DNA of 64,000 nucleotides from Deinococcus aquatilis DSM 23025 (lineage in GTDB: Bacteria > Deinococcota > Deinococci > Deinococcales > Deinococcaceae), in assembly GCF_000378445.1 (NCBI RefSeq), contig NZ_KB899717.1, positions 1 through 64,000 of the forward strand, given 5' to 3'. Under the pieces are notes generated by a model. That model did not search any database and had not been told where the DNA came from. It saw only the letters and a list, made by a program, of their open reading frames with translations. Each line of letters begins with the position of its first letter. The stretch's first letter is position 1. The translations under genes and the position numbers were made by a program. Positions 51,865 through 60,763 of the stretch are shown one piece after another.

Positions 51865-52647
51865 TCATAGTCCTTCCAGAATGGTCACGTCTTCCACGAC
51901 GCCCACATCGATGGCAGGTTTCACGATGACCGTCCGGTTCACGTCGTTGGGGCCGAGCGGCACTACGCTTTCGATGGTGCCCACCCGGATGCCCACCGGG
52001 TATACGCCTCCCAGACTGCTGGTGACCAGCACGTCGCCCACCTTGACGGGCACGCTGCGCGAAAACTGCGCCCGCAGACGGTCTGGAGACACGCCGACTG
52101 CCAGCCCGCGCCCGCCCCGATTGCCCTGCAAGGTCACGCCCACGCTGCTTTCGGGATCTACTAGGGCCACCACCGTGGCGCGGTTGCTGCTGACTCCCGT
52201 GACCTGCCCCACCAGACCGCCGGGAACTGTGACGGGCATCCGCACGCGCACGCCGTCGTCGGTGCCCCGGTTCAGCGTGATGCGGGCCAGCAGAGGACTC
52301 GGATCGACGGCCACCACCTGCGCGATGCCCAGCGCGTTGGGAGCCTGTGTGGCCGTGATCTGCATCACCTGACGCAGGCGCGACACCTCCCGCGTCAGCA
52401 GTTCGTTGCGCTGCCTCAGCACGTCGTTTTGCTTGCGGAGGCTCCCGACTTCCCCGGCCAGGTTGCGCTCATTGACCACCGTGACGTAAGCGCGGCGCAG
52501 GTTATCGGCGGCCACCACGCCTATACGCGTGACCGGAGCCACCGAACCAGAGATGGCGGTGGGAACGATCACCTGCAAGCGGGTCGCGACCATGCTCAGC
52601 AGCAGCAGGCCGCCGTACACCAGCAGCAGAGACTGCCAGCTTTTCAC
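51865..52647 (-). CDS. mreC: Rod-shape protein MreC
   Basis: A 260-residue bitopic protein: N-terminal membrane anchor (SWQSLLLVYGGLLLLSMVAT), a coiled coil at about 60-95 (NLAGEVGSLRKQNDVLRQRNELL), then two beta domains (AQVVAVDPSPLLARITLNRGTDDGVRVRMPV, GVYPVGIRVGTIESV), typical of MreC. GTG start at 52647, with no clear ribosome site. It lies 94 bp after maf; that gap holds imperfect CTCTGGGCCGG-like repeats. Confidence 0.92.
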   Translation of the reverse strand: MKSWQSLLLVYGGLLLLSMVATRLQVIVPTAISGSVAPVTRIGVVAADNLRRAYVTVVNERNLAGEVGSLRKQNDVLRQRNELLTREVSRLRQVMQITATQAPNALGIAQVVAVDPSPLLARITLNRGTDDGVRVRMPVTVPGGLVGQVTGVSSNRATVVALVDPESSVGVTLQGNRGGRGLAVGVSPDRLRAQFSRSVPVKVGDVLVTSSLGGVYPVGIRVGTIESVVPLGPNDVNRTVIVKPAIDVGVVEDVTILEGL

Positions 52648-52741
52648 GCCGTGTCCGGTTGGCCCAGGTGCGGCCCAGAGAATTCCGGCTCAGAGAGTCC
52701 CGGCCCAGAGAGCAGTCCAGAGAAAGAAAAGCCCGCACGGG

Positions 52742-53386
52742 TCACGCCGAAGACACCCCGGCGGATTCGGCAGCGAGATCAGTGCGGCCCGTTTGGCCCC
52801 AGACAGAGATGCCCGCCGCCCGCAACATCCGGATCACCAGCGTCAGCGGAAAGCCCACCACATTGGAATAGTCGCCCTCTATGCCCGATACGAGCGCCAT
52901 GCCCACGCTCTGGATGCCGTAACCGCCCGCCTTGTCCAGCCCCTCGCCCGTGTGCGCGTAGTAGGCGATTTCTTGCGGGGTCAGGGGCCGGAAGGTTACG
53001 TCGGTACGTTCGACCTCGCAGCGCAGGCCCGCTGCCGACTGCACCGCCACGCCCGTCAGGACCTGATGGGTACGGCCCGACAGGGCTTGCAGAAAGGCCA
53101 TGTTCTCTGCGGCGTCGGCGGGTTTGCCCAGCAACTGCCCGTCCACTGCGACCACCGTATCGGCGGCAATGATGACGGCCTCGGGGTGGAGGGCCGCCAC
53201 TGCTCTGGCCTTCAGTGTCGCCAGTTCCGCTGCCAGCCGTGCCGGATCGGTTTCGGGGCTATCTTCGGCCTCTCCGCTGATCACCACCTGGAAGGACACG
53301 CCCAGATTGCCCAGCAGTTCGCGGCGGCGCGGGCTACCCGACGCCAGAATGACTCTCGGCCCCGCCATTTCTGTGCGCTGCGTCAT
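52742..53386 (-). CDS. maf: Maf-family nucleotide pyrophosphatase
   Basis: A 214-residue enzyme hydrolysing non-canonical or methylated NTPs (dTTP/UTP type). Motifs are VILASGSPRRRELLGNLGV, AADTVVAVDGQLLGKP, FLQALSGRTHQVLTGV, and KAGGYGIQSVGMALVSGIEGDYSNVVG with the catalytic region. ATG at 53386 begins 19 nt after the deoC stop; the ATG six codons later (53368, MAGPRVILASGS) is an equal candidate. Maf before mreCD is a common arrangement. Confidence 0.93.
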   Translation of the reverse strand: MTQRTEMAGPRVILASGSPRRRELLGNLGVSFQVVISGEAEDSPETDPARLAAELATLKARAVAALHPEAVIIAADTVVAVDGQLLGKPADAAENMAFLQALSGRTHQVLTGVAVQSAAGLRCEVERTDVTFRPLTPQEIAYYAHTGEGLDKAGGYGIQSVGMALVSGIEGDYSNVVGFPLTLVIRMLRAAGISVWGQTGRTDLAAESAGVSSA

Positions 53387-53405
53387 TTCAGTGTCCGGTC
53401 CCACC

Positions 53406-54077
53406 CTAGTACCCGCTGCCGCTTTTCTCGCCTGCCACCAGCGCCACACCGCCTGAAGTGCCCAGACGGGTCGCCCCAGCCTCGATCATTTCCGCAGCGT
53501 CGGCAGGAGAGCGCACGCCGCCCGCTGCCTTGATCTGAGCGCGGCCCGCGATGACTTCGCGCATCAGGCGCACGTCGGCGGGAGTGGCTCCGCCGGTGCC
53601 GAAGCCGGTGCTGGTCTTGATAAAGTCTGCGCCGCCCCGCACGCTGGCCTCGGTCGCGCCGCGTTTCTGGTCGTCGGTCAGGTAGCAGGTCTCGATAATC
53701 ACCTTCAGAACCTGTTCTGGAATGGCCCGCCGCACTGCCCGCACATCGGCCTCGATGGCGTCCCAGTTGTCTTCCAGCGCCGCGCCGATATGGATGACCA
53801 TATCCACTTCATCGGCCCCGGCTTCCACACTCAGGCGGGCTTCCAGCGCCTTCTGATCGCTGCTGACTGCCCCCAGCGGAAACCCACATACGGTGGCGAC
53901 TTTCACGCCGCTGCCTGCAAGTTCCGAGGCGGCCATCGGCACATAGACGGGGTTGATGCACACGGCATAAAAATTGTGTTCGCGGGCCTCGGCGCACAGG
54001 GTGCGGATGTCTTCGGCGGTGGCGGTAGCTTTAAGCAAGGTATGGTCGATGTACGGGGCGAGCTTCACACTGCCCAT
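53406..54077 (-). CDS. deoC: Deoxyribose-phosphate aldolase
   Basis: A 223-residue class I aldolase cleaving 2-deoxyribose-5-phosphate. The Schiff-base Lys is in DFIKTSTGFGTGGAT, the proton-relay Lys in IKAAGGVR, and IDHTLLKATAT and EVDMVIHIGAAL are family motifs. ATG at 54077; no box or ribosome site is evident. It heads the minus-strand deoC-maf-mreC-mreD-mrdA run and is divergent from bcp. Confidence 0.96.
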   Translation of the reverse strand: MGSVKLAPYIDHTLLKATATAEDIRTLCAEAREHNFYAVCINPVYVPMAASELAGSGVKVATVCGFPLGAVSSDQKALEARLSVEAGADEVDMVIHIGAALEDNWDAIEADVRAVRRAIPEQVLKVIIETCYLTDDQKRGATEASVRGGADFIKTSTGFGTGGATPADVRLMREVIAGRAQIKAAGGVRSPADAAEMIEAGATRLGTSGGVALVAGEKSGSGY

Positions 54078-54236
54078 GTTACGCGGCAGAGGTTAAGAAA
54101 CGTAAATGACTTACCCTGACTGGGGGAGGGTGGAGCGGCGGGAAGGCGCGGCAGGCGCTCTGCCACACAGGACTGTCGCGCCGCTGCTGTCCTGGTCACT
54201 CCGCCCCACCAAGCCTCCACTTTTTGCCAGATGCTC

Positions 54237-54242
54237 TAGGCT
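54237..54242 (+). promoter_or_regulatory. Leaderless -10 box (TAGGCT) for bcp
   Basis: TAGGCT, 6 nt, then ATG at 54249. Confidence 0.5.
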
Positions 54243-54248
54243 ACGGCC

Positions 54249-54761
54249 ATGACCACCCCCGACGCTCCCCAGCCTCCCGAAGTCGCCCGCCTGCAACCCG
54301 GCGAGGCCTTCCCCGCCTTCGCGCTGCCCGGTGCCGACGGCAAAACGCACGCGCTGGCCGATTACGCGGGCAAATACGTCGTGCTGTACGTGTACCCCAA
54401 AGACGACACCCCCGGCTGCACCAGAGAAGCCTGCGATTTCCGCGACTCTGCGCCTTTGCGGGCGGTGGGCGCGGCCATTCTGGGCCTGAGCCGCGACGAT
54501 GCGGGCAGCCATACGGCCTTCGCTGAAAAATACAGCCTGCCGTTTCCGTTGCTCAGCGACCCGGACGCCACATTTATGAAGGAAATCGGTTCGTATGGCC
54601 CCAAGACGATGTACGGCAAAACCAGCGACGGTGTGAAGCGTCAGACCTTCGTGATCGACCCTGAGGGCAAACTGGTGAAATCGTGGCTGGCCGTGAAGGT
54701 GGAAGGCCACGCCGACGCCGTTGCCGCCGCCATCGAAGCTGACCGGGTGCGCCATGCCTGA
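54249..54761 (+). CDS. bcp: Thiol peroxidase of PrxQ/BCP type
   Basis: A 170-residue peroxiredoxin reducing H2O2 and organic peroxides with thioredoxin. The peroxidatic Cys is in PKDDTPGCTREAC, with the resolving Cys five residues on, as in PrxQ. The first 15 residues are an extra Pro-rich stretch. The stop overlaps the rpiA start by eight bases. It is monocistronic with rpiA and PIG-L under the TAGGCT box. Confidence 0.95.
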   Translation: MTTPDAPQPPEVARLQPGEAFPAFALPGADGKTHALADYAGKYVVLYVYPKDDTPGCTREACDFRDSAPLRAVGAAILGLSRDDAGSHTAFAEKYSLPFPLLSDPDATFMKEIGSYGPKTMYGKTSDGVKRQTFVIDPEGKLVKSWLAVKVEGHADAVAAAIEADRVRHA

Positions 54762-55488
54762 GCCAACATCTGGGTCGGTATCCGGGCCAACACCTGAGCT
54801 GTCCGGACTCGAAGCCCTGAAACGGGAGGCGGCGGTCCGGGCCGTGGCACTGGTGCAAAGCGGGATGCGCGTGGGCCTCGGTACAGGCAGCACCGCCAAA
54901 TACGCCATAGAAGAAATTGGGCGCAGGCTGGCGGCGGGCGAACTGACAGCGATCGTGGGTGTGGCAACCAGCGAGGCCAGCGACGTGCTGGCGCGGCAGG
55001 TGGGCATTCCGGTGGAGCCTCTGGACCCCCGCCCGCTCGACCTTGCCATCGATGGAGCCGACGAAATCGACCCCGATCTGAATCTGATCAAGGGCCTCGG
55101 TGGGGCGCTGCTGCGCGAAAAACTGACTGAAGTGCAGGCGCGGCGATTTGTCGTGATTGCCGACCACACCAAAATCGTCTCCCGGCTGGGCGAAAAAGCG
55201 CCGCTGCCAGTAGAGATTGCCCGTTTCGGCTTTCTGTCCACCATCGAACGGCTACGGGCGCTGGGCCTGGGCGGACGGCTACGGCAGCCCGGCGCACAGC
55301 CCTACCTGACCGATAACGGCAACTACATCTTCGACGCGCAGTTGCCCGCTTCAGGCGATGTTCTGGCTCTGGAGCGCACCCTCAAGGGCACCCTGGGCGT
55401 CATCGAAACCGGGTTCTTTCTGGGCATGGCTGAACGTGCCTTCGTGGCGAGCCTGGACGGAGTGCAGGAGTTGGTGCGCGGGGCGTGA
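54754..55488 (+). CDS. rpiA: Ribose-5-phosphate isomerase A
   Basis: A 244-residue enzyme interconverting ribose-5-phosphate and ribulose-5-phosphate. Motifs: GLGTGSTAKYAIEEIG, ATSEASDVLAR, IDGADEIDPDLNLIKGLGGALLREK and IVIADHTKIVS-like FVVIADHTKIVSRLGE. The N-terminal 20 residues are Ser/Pro-rich and variable. ATG at 54754 lies inside bcp; the stop overlaps the GTG of the PIG-L gene (GTGA), so three genes are coupled. Confidence 0.96.
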   Translation: MPEPTSGSVSGPTPELSGLEALKREAAVRAVALVQSGMRVGLGTGSTAKYAIEEIGRRLAAGELTAIVGVATSEASDVLARQVGIPVEPLDPRPLDLAIDGADEIDPDLNLIKGLGGALLREKLTEVQARRFVVIADHTKIVSRLGEKAPLPVEIARFGFLSTIERLRALGLGGRLRQPGAQPYLTDNGNYIFDAQLPASGDVLALERTLKGTLGVIETGFFLGMAERAFVASLDGVQELVRGA

Positions 55489-56468
55489 GATTGGGCCTCT
55501 CTAGACGGTCGGGCGCGACGAGGCCGAGGAAACTGGCCTTTGCTGCCGCAGTCTTGCTCAGTGTGGCGGCTGGCTTCGCCATCAATTCTCCAGCGGCTTT
55601 GCGGTGGTTTTATCCGCGTGCGTCGGCGGCGGTGGCCCGGCTGCCTGCTGCGCCGGGGTTCTCGGCGGGCATGCGGGTCCTGCTGGTCAGCCCTCACCCC
55701 GACGATGAAAGTCTGTACTGTGCGGGCCAAATTCAGCAGGCGGTGGAGGCAGGCGCACAGGTGTTTATCGTGTGGCTGACCAGCGGCGACGGCTTTGAAC
55801 TCGACGCCGCCCTACTGGAGCGCACGCCCCGCCCCCGCGCCGGAGCCACCGAGCGTCTGGGGATCATCCGGATCGGAGAAGCCACCCGCGCTGCCGCTGC
55901 TCTGGGCGTACCAGCCAGCCACCTGACCTTTCTGGGCTACCCGGACGGCGCACTGCTCCGGATGTTCCGGGCCAATAATGCCGTCCCGGTGCGCTCACCC
56001 CATACCGGCGCAACCCAGGTGCCGTATCCGCAGGCCCTCCGTCCGGGGGCGGCCTACACGCGGGCCAACCTGGAGCTTGACCTGAACCGGGTGCTGGATC
56101 AGGTGCGGCCCGACGTGACCCTGATCCCCACCACCAGCGACTTTCACCACGATCACCGCGCCACCAGTCTGGTGATGCAGGAGTTGCTGGCGCGGCGCGG
56201 CCTGTTGGGGAGCGCACGCTACTGGATCGTTCACGGCGGCGTGGAATGGCCTGTGCCGAAGGGCCTGCACCTCCGGTTTCCCATGCTGATTCCGCCCAGA
56301 GGACACAGGCTGAACTGGCTGCGGGCCGACCTGACTCCCGCGCAACAACAGGGCAAACTGGCCGCGATTCAGGCCCACCGTACCCAGATGGAGGTGATGC
56401 CGCGCTTTCTGGAGGCCTTCGTGCGTGAAAACGAACTCGTGACCCTGAGCGACAGGCCAAGCCGCTGA
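55485..56468 (+). CDS. PIG-L family deacetylase
   Basis: A 327-residue zinc-dependent N-acetylglucosaminyl-type deacetylase. A membrane anchor or signal is at about 16-36 (KLAFAAAVLLSVAAGFAI). Zinc motif PHPDDESLY is at about 70; HHDHRA (TSDFHHDHRATS) gives the third ligand. Substrate could be a sugar-linked precursor such as a bacillithiol intermediate or an envelope sugar; not fixed by sequence. GTG start 55485 overlaps rpiA by four bases. Confidence 0.9.
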   Translation: MRLGLSRRSGATRPRKLAFAAAVLLSVAAGFAINSPAALRWFYPRASAAVARLPAAPGFSAGMRVLLVSPHPDDESLYCAGQIQQAVEAGAQVFIVWLTSGDGFELDAALLERTPRPRAGATERLGIIRIGEATRAAAALGVPASHLTFLGYPDGALLRMFRANNAVPVRSPHTGATQVPYPQALRPGAAYTRANLELDLNRVLDQVRPDVTLIPTTSDFHHDHRATSLVMQELLARRGLLGSARYWIVHGGVEWPVPKGLHLRFPMLIPPRGHRLNWLRADLTPAQQQGKLAAIQAHRTQMEVMPRFLEAFVRENELVTLSDRPSR

Positions 56469-56638
56469 ATGAACTTCGGGTATGAGTCGGTGATAACTGA
56501 GAAAGATGTGCAGGATGTACTTTTCCGCTCTGGACCGGCAGGAGTACCTGTAGAGAATTGTCTTGACACGGCAGGTCGCTGACGCGGGACGGTCATCAGG
56601 GCTGGGACACGCCGCTGTTCGTCCTTCCAGTGCTGACC

Positions 56639-56644
56639 TACACT
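56639..56644 (+). promoter_or_regulatory. Leaderless -10 box (TACACT)
   Basis: TACACT, 7 nt, then GTG at 56652. Confidence 0.5.
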
Positions 56645-56651
56645 GCGCCCT

Positions 56652-57323
56652 GTGAGTGATCTCGTGGTGATTCGTCCCATTCGGCCCAGCGATGAGAGGG
56701 CAGTGGGAAGGATTGCCTACCAGACGGGGTTTTTTGGGCAGAGTGCTGCTGCGTACTTTGCCAACGAACGCCTGTTTGCCCACCTGTGGGTGGGGCCTTA
56801 TTTTCGGGGCGGAGGGTTCGCCTGTCTGGTGGCCGAATCTGAGGGCGAGATTCTGGGCTACGTCCTCGGTTCGCCCGATCCGGGGCAGTATGGGCGGTCG
56901 CTGCGCCGCGTGTTGCTGCGAATGCTTCCCCGGTTGACCCCCCTGCGCCAGACGTGGGCCAGCCTGCCGTATCTGCTGCGGGCGGGCCGTTATCCGTCGC
57001 CACATGCCGACTGGCAGCAGTTTCCGGCTCACCTTCACATCAATCTGCTGCCGGAAGCGCGGGGCCTGGGCCTGGGCCGACGGCTCCTGACCGCCCATCT
57101 GGACCTGCTGCGTGGGGCTGGGGTGGTAGGCGTGCAACTGTCCACCACCTCCGAGAACCGGGCGGCACTGGAACTCTACCGCCGACTCGGGTTTGTGCTG
57201 ATGGCAACCGCGACGACCCCGCTCTGGACACCCTGGCTGGGGCATCCGGCAGAGCATCTGGGCTTGGGGCTGGTTCTGAGGGTGGGGGAGGGAGGAGGGC
57301 AAGAGGTTGTTTCTTCCGTCTGA
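56652..57323 (+). CDS. GNAT-family N-acetyltransferase
   Basis: A 223-residue single-GNAT protein. The acetyl-CoA motif is LPEARGLGLGRRLLTAHLDLL, followed by STTSENRAALELYRRLGFVL, a typical motif B. The opening IRPIRPSDERAVGRIAYQTGFFG is a common GNAT start. The C-terminal 30 residues are Gly/Val-rich and extra. Substrate is unknown. The GTG start is fixed by TACACT. It converges with the thioredoxin-domain gene. Confidence 0.88.
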   Translation: MSDLVVIRPIRPSDERAVGRIAYQTGFFGQSAAAYFANERLFAHLWVGPYFRGGGFACLVAESEGEILGYVLGSPDPGQYGRSLRRVLLRMLPRLTPLRQTWASLPYLLRAGRYPSPHADWQQFPAHLHINLLPEARGLGLGRRLLTAHLDLLRGAGVVGVQLSTTSENRAALELYRRLGFVLMATATTPLWTPWLGHPAEHLGLGLVLRVGEGGGQEVVSSV

Positions 57324-57364
57324 AGGGCATTGCGCCAGCAGCAGAAGGGAGTCGTCTTCCAGCC

Positions 57365-59440
57365 TCAGTCCAGCCCAGCCAGTTGTCGCCGCAGGACTTC
57401 CGGGGCATGCGTGGGCAGGTCGCAGGTGCGCCCTAGGCACACGTAGGCCGTGCCGCCGCCCGGACGGTCTTGCAGCACGGGGAGGTCTCCGCCTGCCTCC
57501 GCAAAGGCCAGCGCCGCGTAGGGGAGCGCGTGGGCCGCCACGACCCGTTCCAGTGAGGCGCGTTCGGCAGGAGTGCCGATGACGGCAATTTCGAGGTGCG
57601 GCGCGAGCAGGAAGGCTGCCGCCTGCCACAGTCCCCCGAAGCCCCCGGTGGCGGCCAGCAGGTCGGCGTGGTAGCGCTCCACGACCCGGCGGGCCACGGC
57701 TTCGTCGGCGTCATCTCCAAAATAACGGTGCATCCATACGGCCAGCAGCGCCCCCGCCCCGTTGTCCGACAGCACGGCGGCGTCAAAGGCTTGGGCTTGC
57801 CGCGTCAGCAGGGGTTCGGCGTTGCCTCCGGTGGAGTAGAACAGGCCCGCCTCTTCATCCCAGAATTCCCGCCGGATGATGGCCCAGAGTTCCCGCGCCC
57901 AGTGCAGGTGCGCCGTATCCCCACCCGCCTGAAACAGCGCCACCAGGCCCAGCGCGTACAGGGCGTGATCTTCCATCAGGCCTTCCACGCGGGCCACGCC
58001 GTCCTTGAAGGTATGGCGCAGGGTGCCGTCTGGCAGGCGCAGCTCCCGGCGCACAAATTCAGCGTTCTGGCGGGCAATGTTCAGGTAATGGGGGTTGCCC
58101 AGAATCCGGGCGGCATCGGCAAAGGCGGCCAGAGCCAGCCCATTCCAGGAGGTCAGGCGTTTGTCGTCGGTGCCGGGCTGGGGGCGCTGCTGGCGGGCGG
58201 TGTGCAGGCGGGCGCGTGCGGAATCTATGCGTGCCCGCACCGCAACTTCTGGCTCACCCAGATCACGGGCCAGGGCGTCCAGGGGTGTCAGGATGTGCAG
58301 CACGTTGCGTTTGCCCGCGTCGGGGCGGTGGGGATCTTCAAAGTTACCCGCGTCGGTCAGGTTGTAATAGCGGAGGATCAGATCGGTTTCTGGTTCCCCT
58401 GGCAGCCCAGTCTCGGGTAGCTCGGTCTCGCCGTCCAGTACAGCCCGCACCTCGGCAGGCGTCCAGGTGAAGGTCAGGCCCTCCACGCCCCCGGTATCGG
58501 CGTCCTGTGCGCTGTAAAAGCCGCCAGCGGGTGCCAGCATTTCCCGTTCCAGATAAGCAAGCGTACCGCGTGCCAGCCGTGCAAATTCCTCGTCTCCGCT
58601 GACCTGATAGGCCCGGAGCAGTGTTCGGGTCAGCTGGGCATTGTCGTACAGCATCTTCTCGAAATGCGGCACCAGCCAGCGTTCATCCACGCTGTAGCGG
58701 TGAAATCCGCCGCCCAGTTGGTCATGGATTCCGCCCCGGCCCATCATCTTCAGGGTATGCAGGGCCATGTCGCGCCCGCCCGCCTGCGCCAGCAAGAAGT
58801 CCAGGGTAGTGGGGGCCGGAAACTTCGGAGCGCCGCCGAAGCCGCCCTGTACGCTGTCGTAGGCCCGCCGAAGGTTGTCTACCCCCTGCCTCAGAAATTC
58901 GGGTGTCAGTTGCCATTCTCCGCCCTCGGCGGCGCGTGGCAGGCTCGCCTCGCGGATGTGGTCACCCAGCGCCTGCGCGTTGGCGAGCATTTTTTCCCGC
59001 TGGGTGGCCCAGGCGCTTGCCACACTGCTCATCACCCGGCCAAAGCTGGGCATGCCGTAGCGGTCTTGCGGCGGAAAATAGGTGCCTGCATAGAACGGCT
59101 CGGCGTCGGGCGTCAGGAACACGGTCATGGGCCAGCCGCCCTGCCCGGTCATGGCCTGAGTCGCGGCCATATAGACGCCGTCCACGTCCGGGCGCTCCTC
59201 CCGGTCTACCTTGACGGACACGAAATGGGCATTCATATACGCGGCGGTGGCCTCGTCCTCGAAGCTCTCGTGCGCCATGACGTGGCACCAGTGGCAGGTG
59301 GAATAGCCGATGCTCAGCAGCACAGGCACATCCCGCGCCCGCGCCTCGGCAAAGGCTGCCTCTCCCCAGGGTTGCCAGTCCACCGGGTTGTCTGCGTGTT
59401 GAAGCAAATACGGGCTGGACTGTGTGGCGAGGCGGTTCAT
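57365..59440 (-). CDS. Thioredoxin-domain protein of YyaL/SPATA20 (DUF255) family
   Basis: A 691-residue protein. The N-terminal DUF255 thioredoxin-like domain (about 1-165) has the redox motif CHWCH at 49-53 ([17 protein letters not shown]), then [14 protein letters not shown] and [14 protein letters not shown]. The rest is an alpha/alpha-barrel resembling six-hairpin glycosidases ([52 protein letters not shown]). The family's function is not established. TAGCCT lies 6 nt before the ATG at 59440, so the start is well supported. Confidence 0.93.
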   Translation of the reverse strand: MNRLATQSSPYLLQHADNPVDWQPWGEAAFAEARARDVPVLLSIGYSTCHWCHVMAHESFEDEATAAYMNAHFVSVKVDREERPDVDGVYMAATQAMTGQGGWPMTVFLTPDAEPFYAGTYFPPQDRYGMPSFGRVMSSVASAWATQREKMLANAQALGDHIREASLPRAAEGGEWQLTPEFLRQGVDNLRRAYDSVQGGFGGAPKFPAPTTLDFLLAQAGGRDMALHTLKMMGRGGIHDQLGGGFHRYSVDERWLVPHFEKMLYDNAQLTRTLLRAYQVSGDEEFARLARGTLAYLEREMLAPAGGFYSAQDADTGGVEGLTFTWTPAEVRAVLDGETELPETGLPGEPETDLILRYYNLTDAGNFEDPHRPDAGKRNVLHILTPLDALARDLGEPEVAVRARIDSARARLHTARQQRPQPGTDDKRLTSWNGLALAAFADAARILGNPHYLNIARQNAEFVRRELRLPDGTLRHTFKDGVARVEGLMEDHALYALGLVALFQAGGDTAHLHWARELWAIIRREFWDEEAGLFYSTGGNAEPLLTRQAQAFDAAVLSDNGAGALLAVWMHRYFGDDADEAVARRVVERYHADLLAATGGFGGLWQAAAFLLAPHLEIAVIGTPAERASLERVVAAHALPYAALAFAEAGGDLPVLQDRPGGGTAYVCLGRTCDLPTHAPEVLRRQLAGLD

Positions 59441-59446
59441 TGGATC

Positions 59447-59452
59447 AGGCTA
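59447..59452 (-). promoter_or_regulatory. Leaderless -10 box (TAGCCT) for the YyaL-like gene
   Basis: TAGCCT on the minus strand, 6 nt before the ATG at 59440. Confidence 0.5.
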
Positions 59453-59544
59453 AGGCCCCCGGTTCGCCTGTATATAGGGTAAACGTTAGGCAAGCGTAGA
59501 CTTCCCACTCTTGCCCCCTTCAAAAACCGTCACACTGTAGGCAT

Positions 59545-60453
59545 ATGGCATCGCACGACCCGGCCCACACCTCAGAAGCCGCCTCCTTTGAAAATCCTGT
59601 CCGCGTCCGCGCGGGCTTTTCCTTGACGTTCGACGTCCCTTTTCCCACCCCCATGCTGTTCGTGGTGCAGCCCAGTGATCGCCTCGACCCCACCGGAACC
59701 CGCCAGAAAATCATTGATCAGCGGGCCTTGGGCGCGGCGCAGGGCATTCACACCTACACCGATTCTCACGGCAACCTCGTGTGGCGACTGCTGGCGCAGC
59801 CCGGCACCCTAACCATCGGCCATGACCTGATTGCCGAGATCACCCGCTACCCCGATCCTATTTTGCCTGCACTCCGCAAGATGCCCGTGGAAGAACTGCC
59901 CGACGAGACCATCGGTTATCTGTTGCCCAGCCGCTACGTAGACAGCGATCTGGTGAGTGCCGAGGCCTGGGACCGATTTGGACACATTCAGGGCGGCTGG
60001 GCGCAGGTTCAGGCCATCAGCGACTATCTTCAGGATGAATGCGTGTACGGCTACGGCAGCAATTCCTCGACCACCGCCAAGCAGGCCCTCGACAGCAAAC
60101 GCGCCGTGTGCCGCGACTTCGCGCATATGGGCGTGGCGTTTGCCCGTGCCCTGAACATTCCCGCCCGCTACGTGTGCGGTTATATGCCCGACATCGACAT
60201 CGTGCCCGACCCCGTGCCCATGGACTTCCACGCCTGGTTCGAGGTCTTTCTGGACGGCCAGTGGCGTACCTTCGATGCCCGTCACAACAAACCCCGTGCA
60301 GGCCGCGTACTGATCGCGCAGGGCCGCGACGCCAGCGATGTGGCCTTCTCCACCACTTTCGGTAGCGCCCGCCTGACCCATATGAAAGTCTGGGCCGACG
60401 AAACCAGCCCCGAAACCACGCTGGACGATCTGCCCCGACCCCGCGTGTTCTAG
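59545..60453 (+). CDS. Transglutaminase-like protein
   Basis: A 302-residue cysteine-protease-fold protein. An N-terminal beta domain spans about 20-120 (RVRAGFSLTFDVPFPTPML, matching the Bact_transglu_N type). The core has catalytic Cys in SKRAVCRDFAHMGVAFARAL, His in PVPMDFHAWFEVFLDG, and Asp in RTFDARHNKPR. It may act as a peptidase or amidase; substrate unknown. No ribosome site precedes the ATG at 59545; a CACTGT is 6 nt upstream, a weak leaderless box. A terminator follows. Confidence 0.92.
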   Translation: MASHDPAHTSEAASFENPVRVRAGFSLTFDVPFPTPMLFVVQPSDRLDPTGTRQKIIDQRALGAAQGIHTYTDSHGNLVWRLLAQPGTLTIGHDLIAEITRYPDPILPALRKMPVEELPDETIGYLLPSRYVDSDLVSAEAWDRFGHIQGGWAQVQAISDYLQDECVYGYGSNSSTTAKQALDSKRAVCRDFAHMGVAFARALNIPARYVCGYMPDIDIVPDPVPMDFHAWFEVFLDGQWRTFDARHNKPRAGRVLIAQGRDASDVAFSTTFGSARLTHMKVWADETSPETTLDDLPRPRVF

Positions 60454-60478
60454 GGCAAGGCGGTTTGACTGATTTGCT

Positions 60479-60517
60479 AATGCAGCGGCTGAGAGAGGTC
60501 GCTGCATTCGTTTTTTG
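60479..60517 (+). terminator. Intrinsic terminator of the transglutaminase-like gene
   Basis: AATGCAGCG (60479-60487) and CGCTGCATT (60500-60508) form a perfect stem, followed by CG and six T. Confidence 0.92.
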
Positions 60518-60549
60518 CTTCGGTGTGTCTGATGCACTCAGAGCAGGCC

Positions 60550-60586
60550 AAAAAAGGTAAGGCCGACCCCAGATAAGGCCAGCCTT
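60550..60586 (-). terminator. Minus-strand intrinsic terminator
   Basis: On the minus strand AAGGCTGGCC pairs with GGTCGGCCTT (60577-60586 and 60559-60568, with G-U pairs), followed by ACCTTTTTT. It lies about 180 nt past the methyltransferase stop. Confidence 0.7.
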
Positions 60587-60737
60587 CCGTGCGCACGGGC
60601 TTCACCCGGCCCGCTATATATTCAGTGCGCTGATACGTTTAAGTTAATACGTTGATTGTCACAGCAGTGTCACAGCTCAATCAAGGGTCAGTAACATAAT
60701 GATGAGTTTTTTCTCAATTGCCAGAACAGATTATAAT
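60550..60737 (-). ncRNA. Candidate small RNA between two terminators
   Basis: A consensus TATAAT (60732-60737; its context is palindromic) could start a minus-strand RNA near 60726, running about 175 nt into the terminator at 60550. It would contain TTGATTG/CAATCAA (60652-60684), a GGGC/GCCC stem and a CGTGCGCACG palindrome. No ORF is present. It could instead be the long 3' tail of the methyltransferase mRNA; no clear -35 was found. Confidence 0.3.
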
Positions 60738-60763
60738 TGAACTGGCGTTTATTAAAGAGCGTA

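Noticed and set aside
56468..56651. TTGACA at 56564 as a promoter
   Set aside because: No -10 at 16-18 bp; the TACACT box next to the GTG at 56652 is a better explanation.
55995..57629. Minus-strand frame of 544 codons
   Set aside because: It crosses two well-supported plus-strand genes and has no domain.
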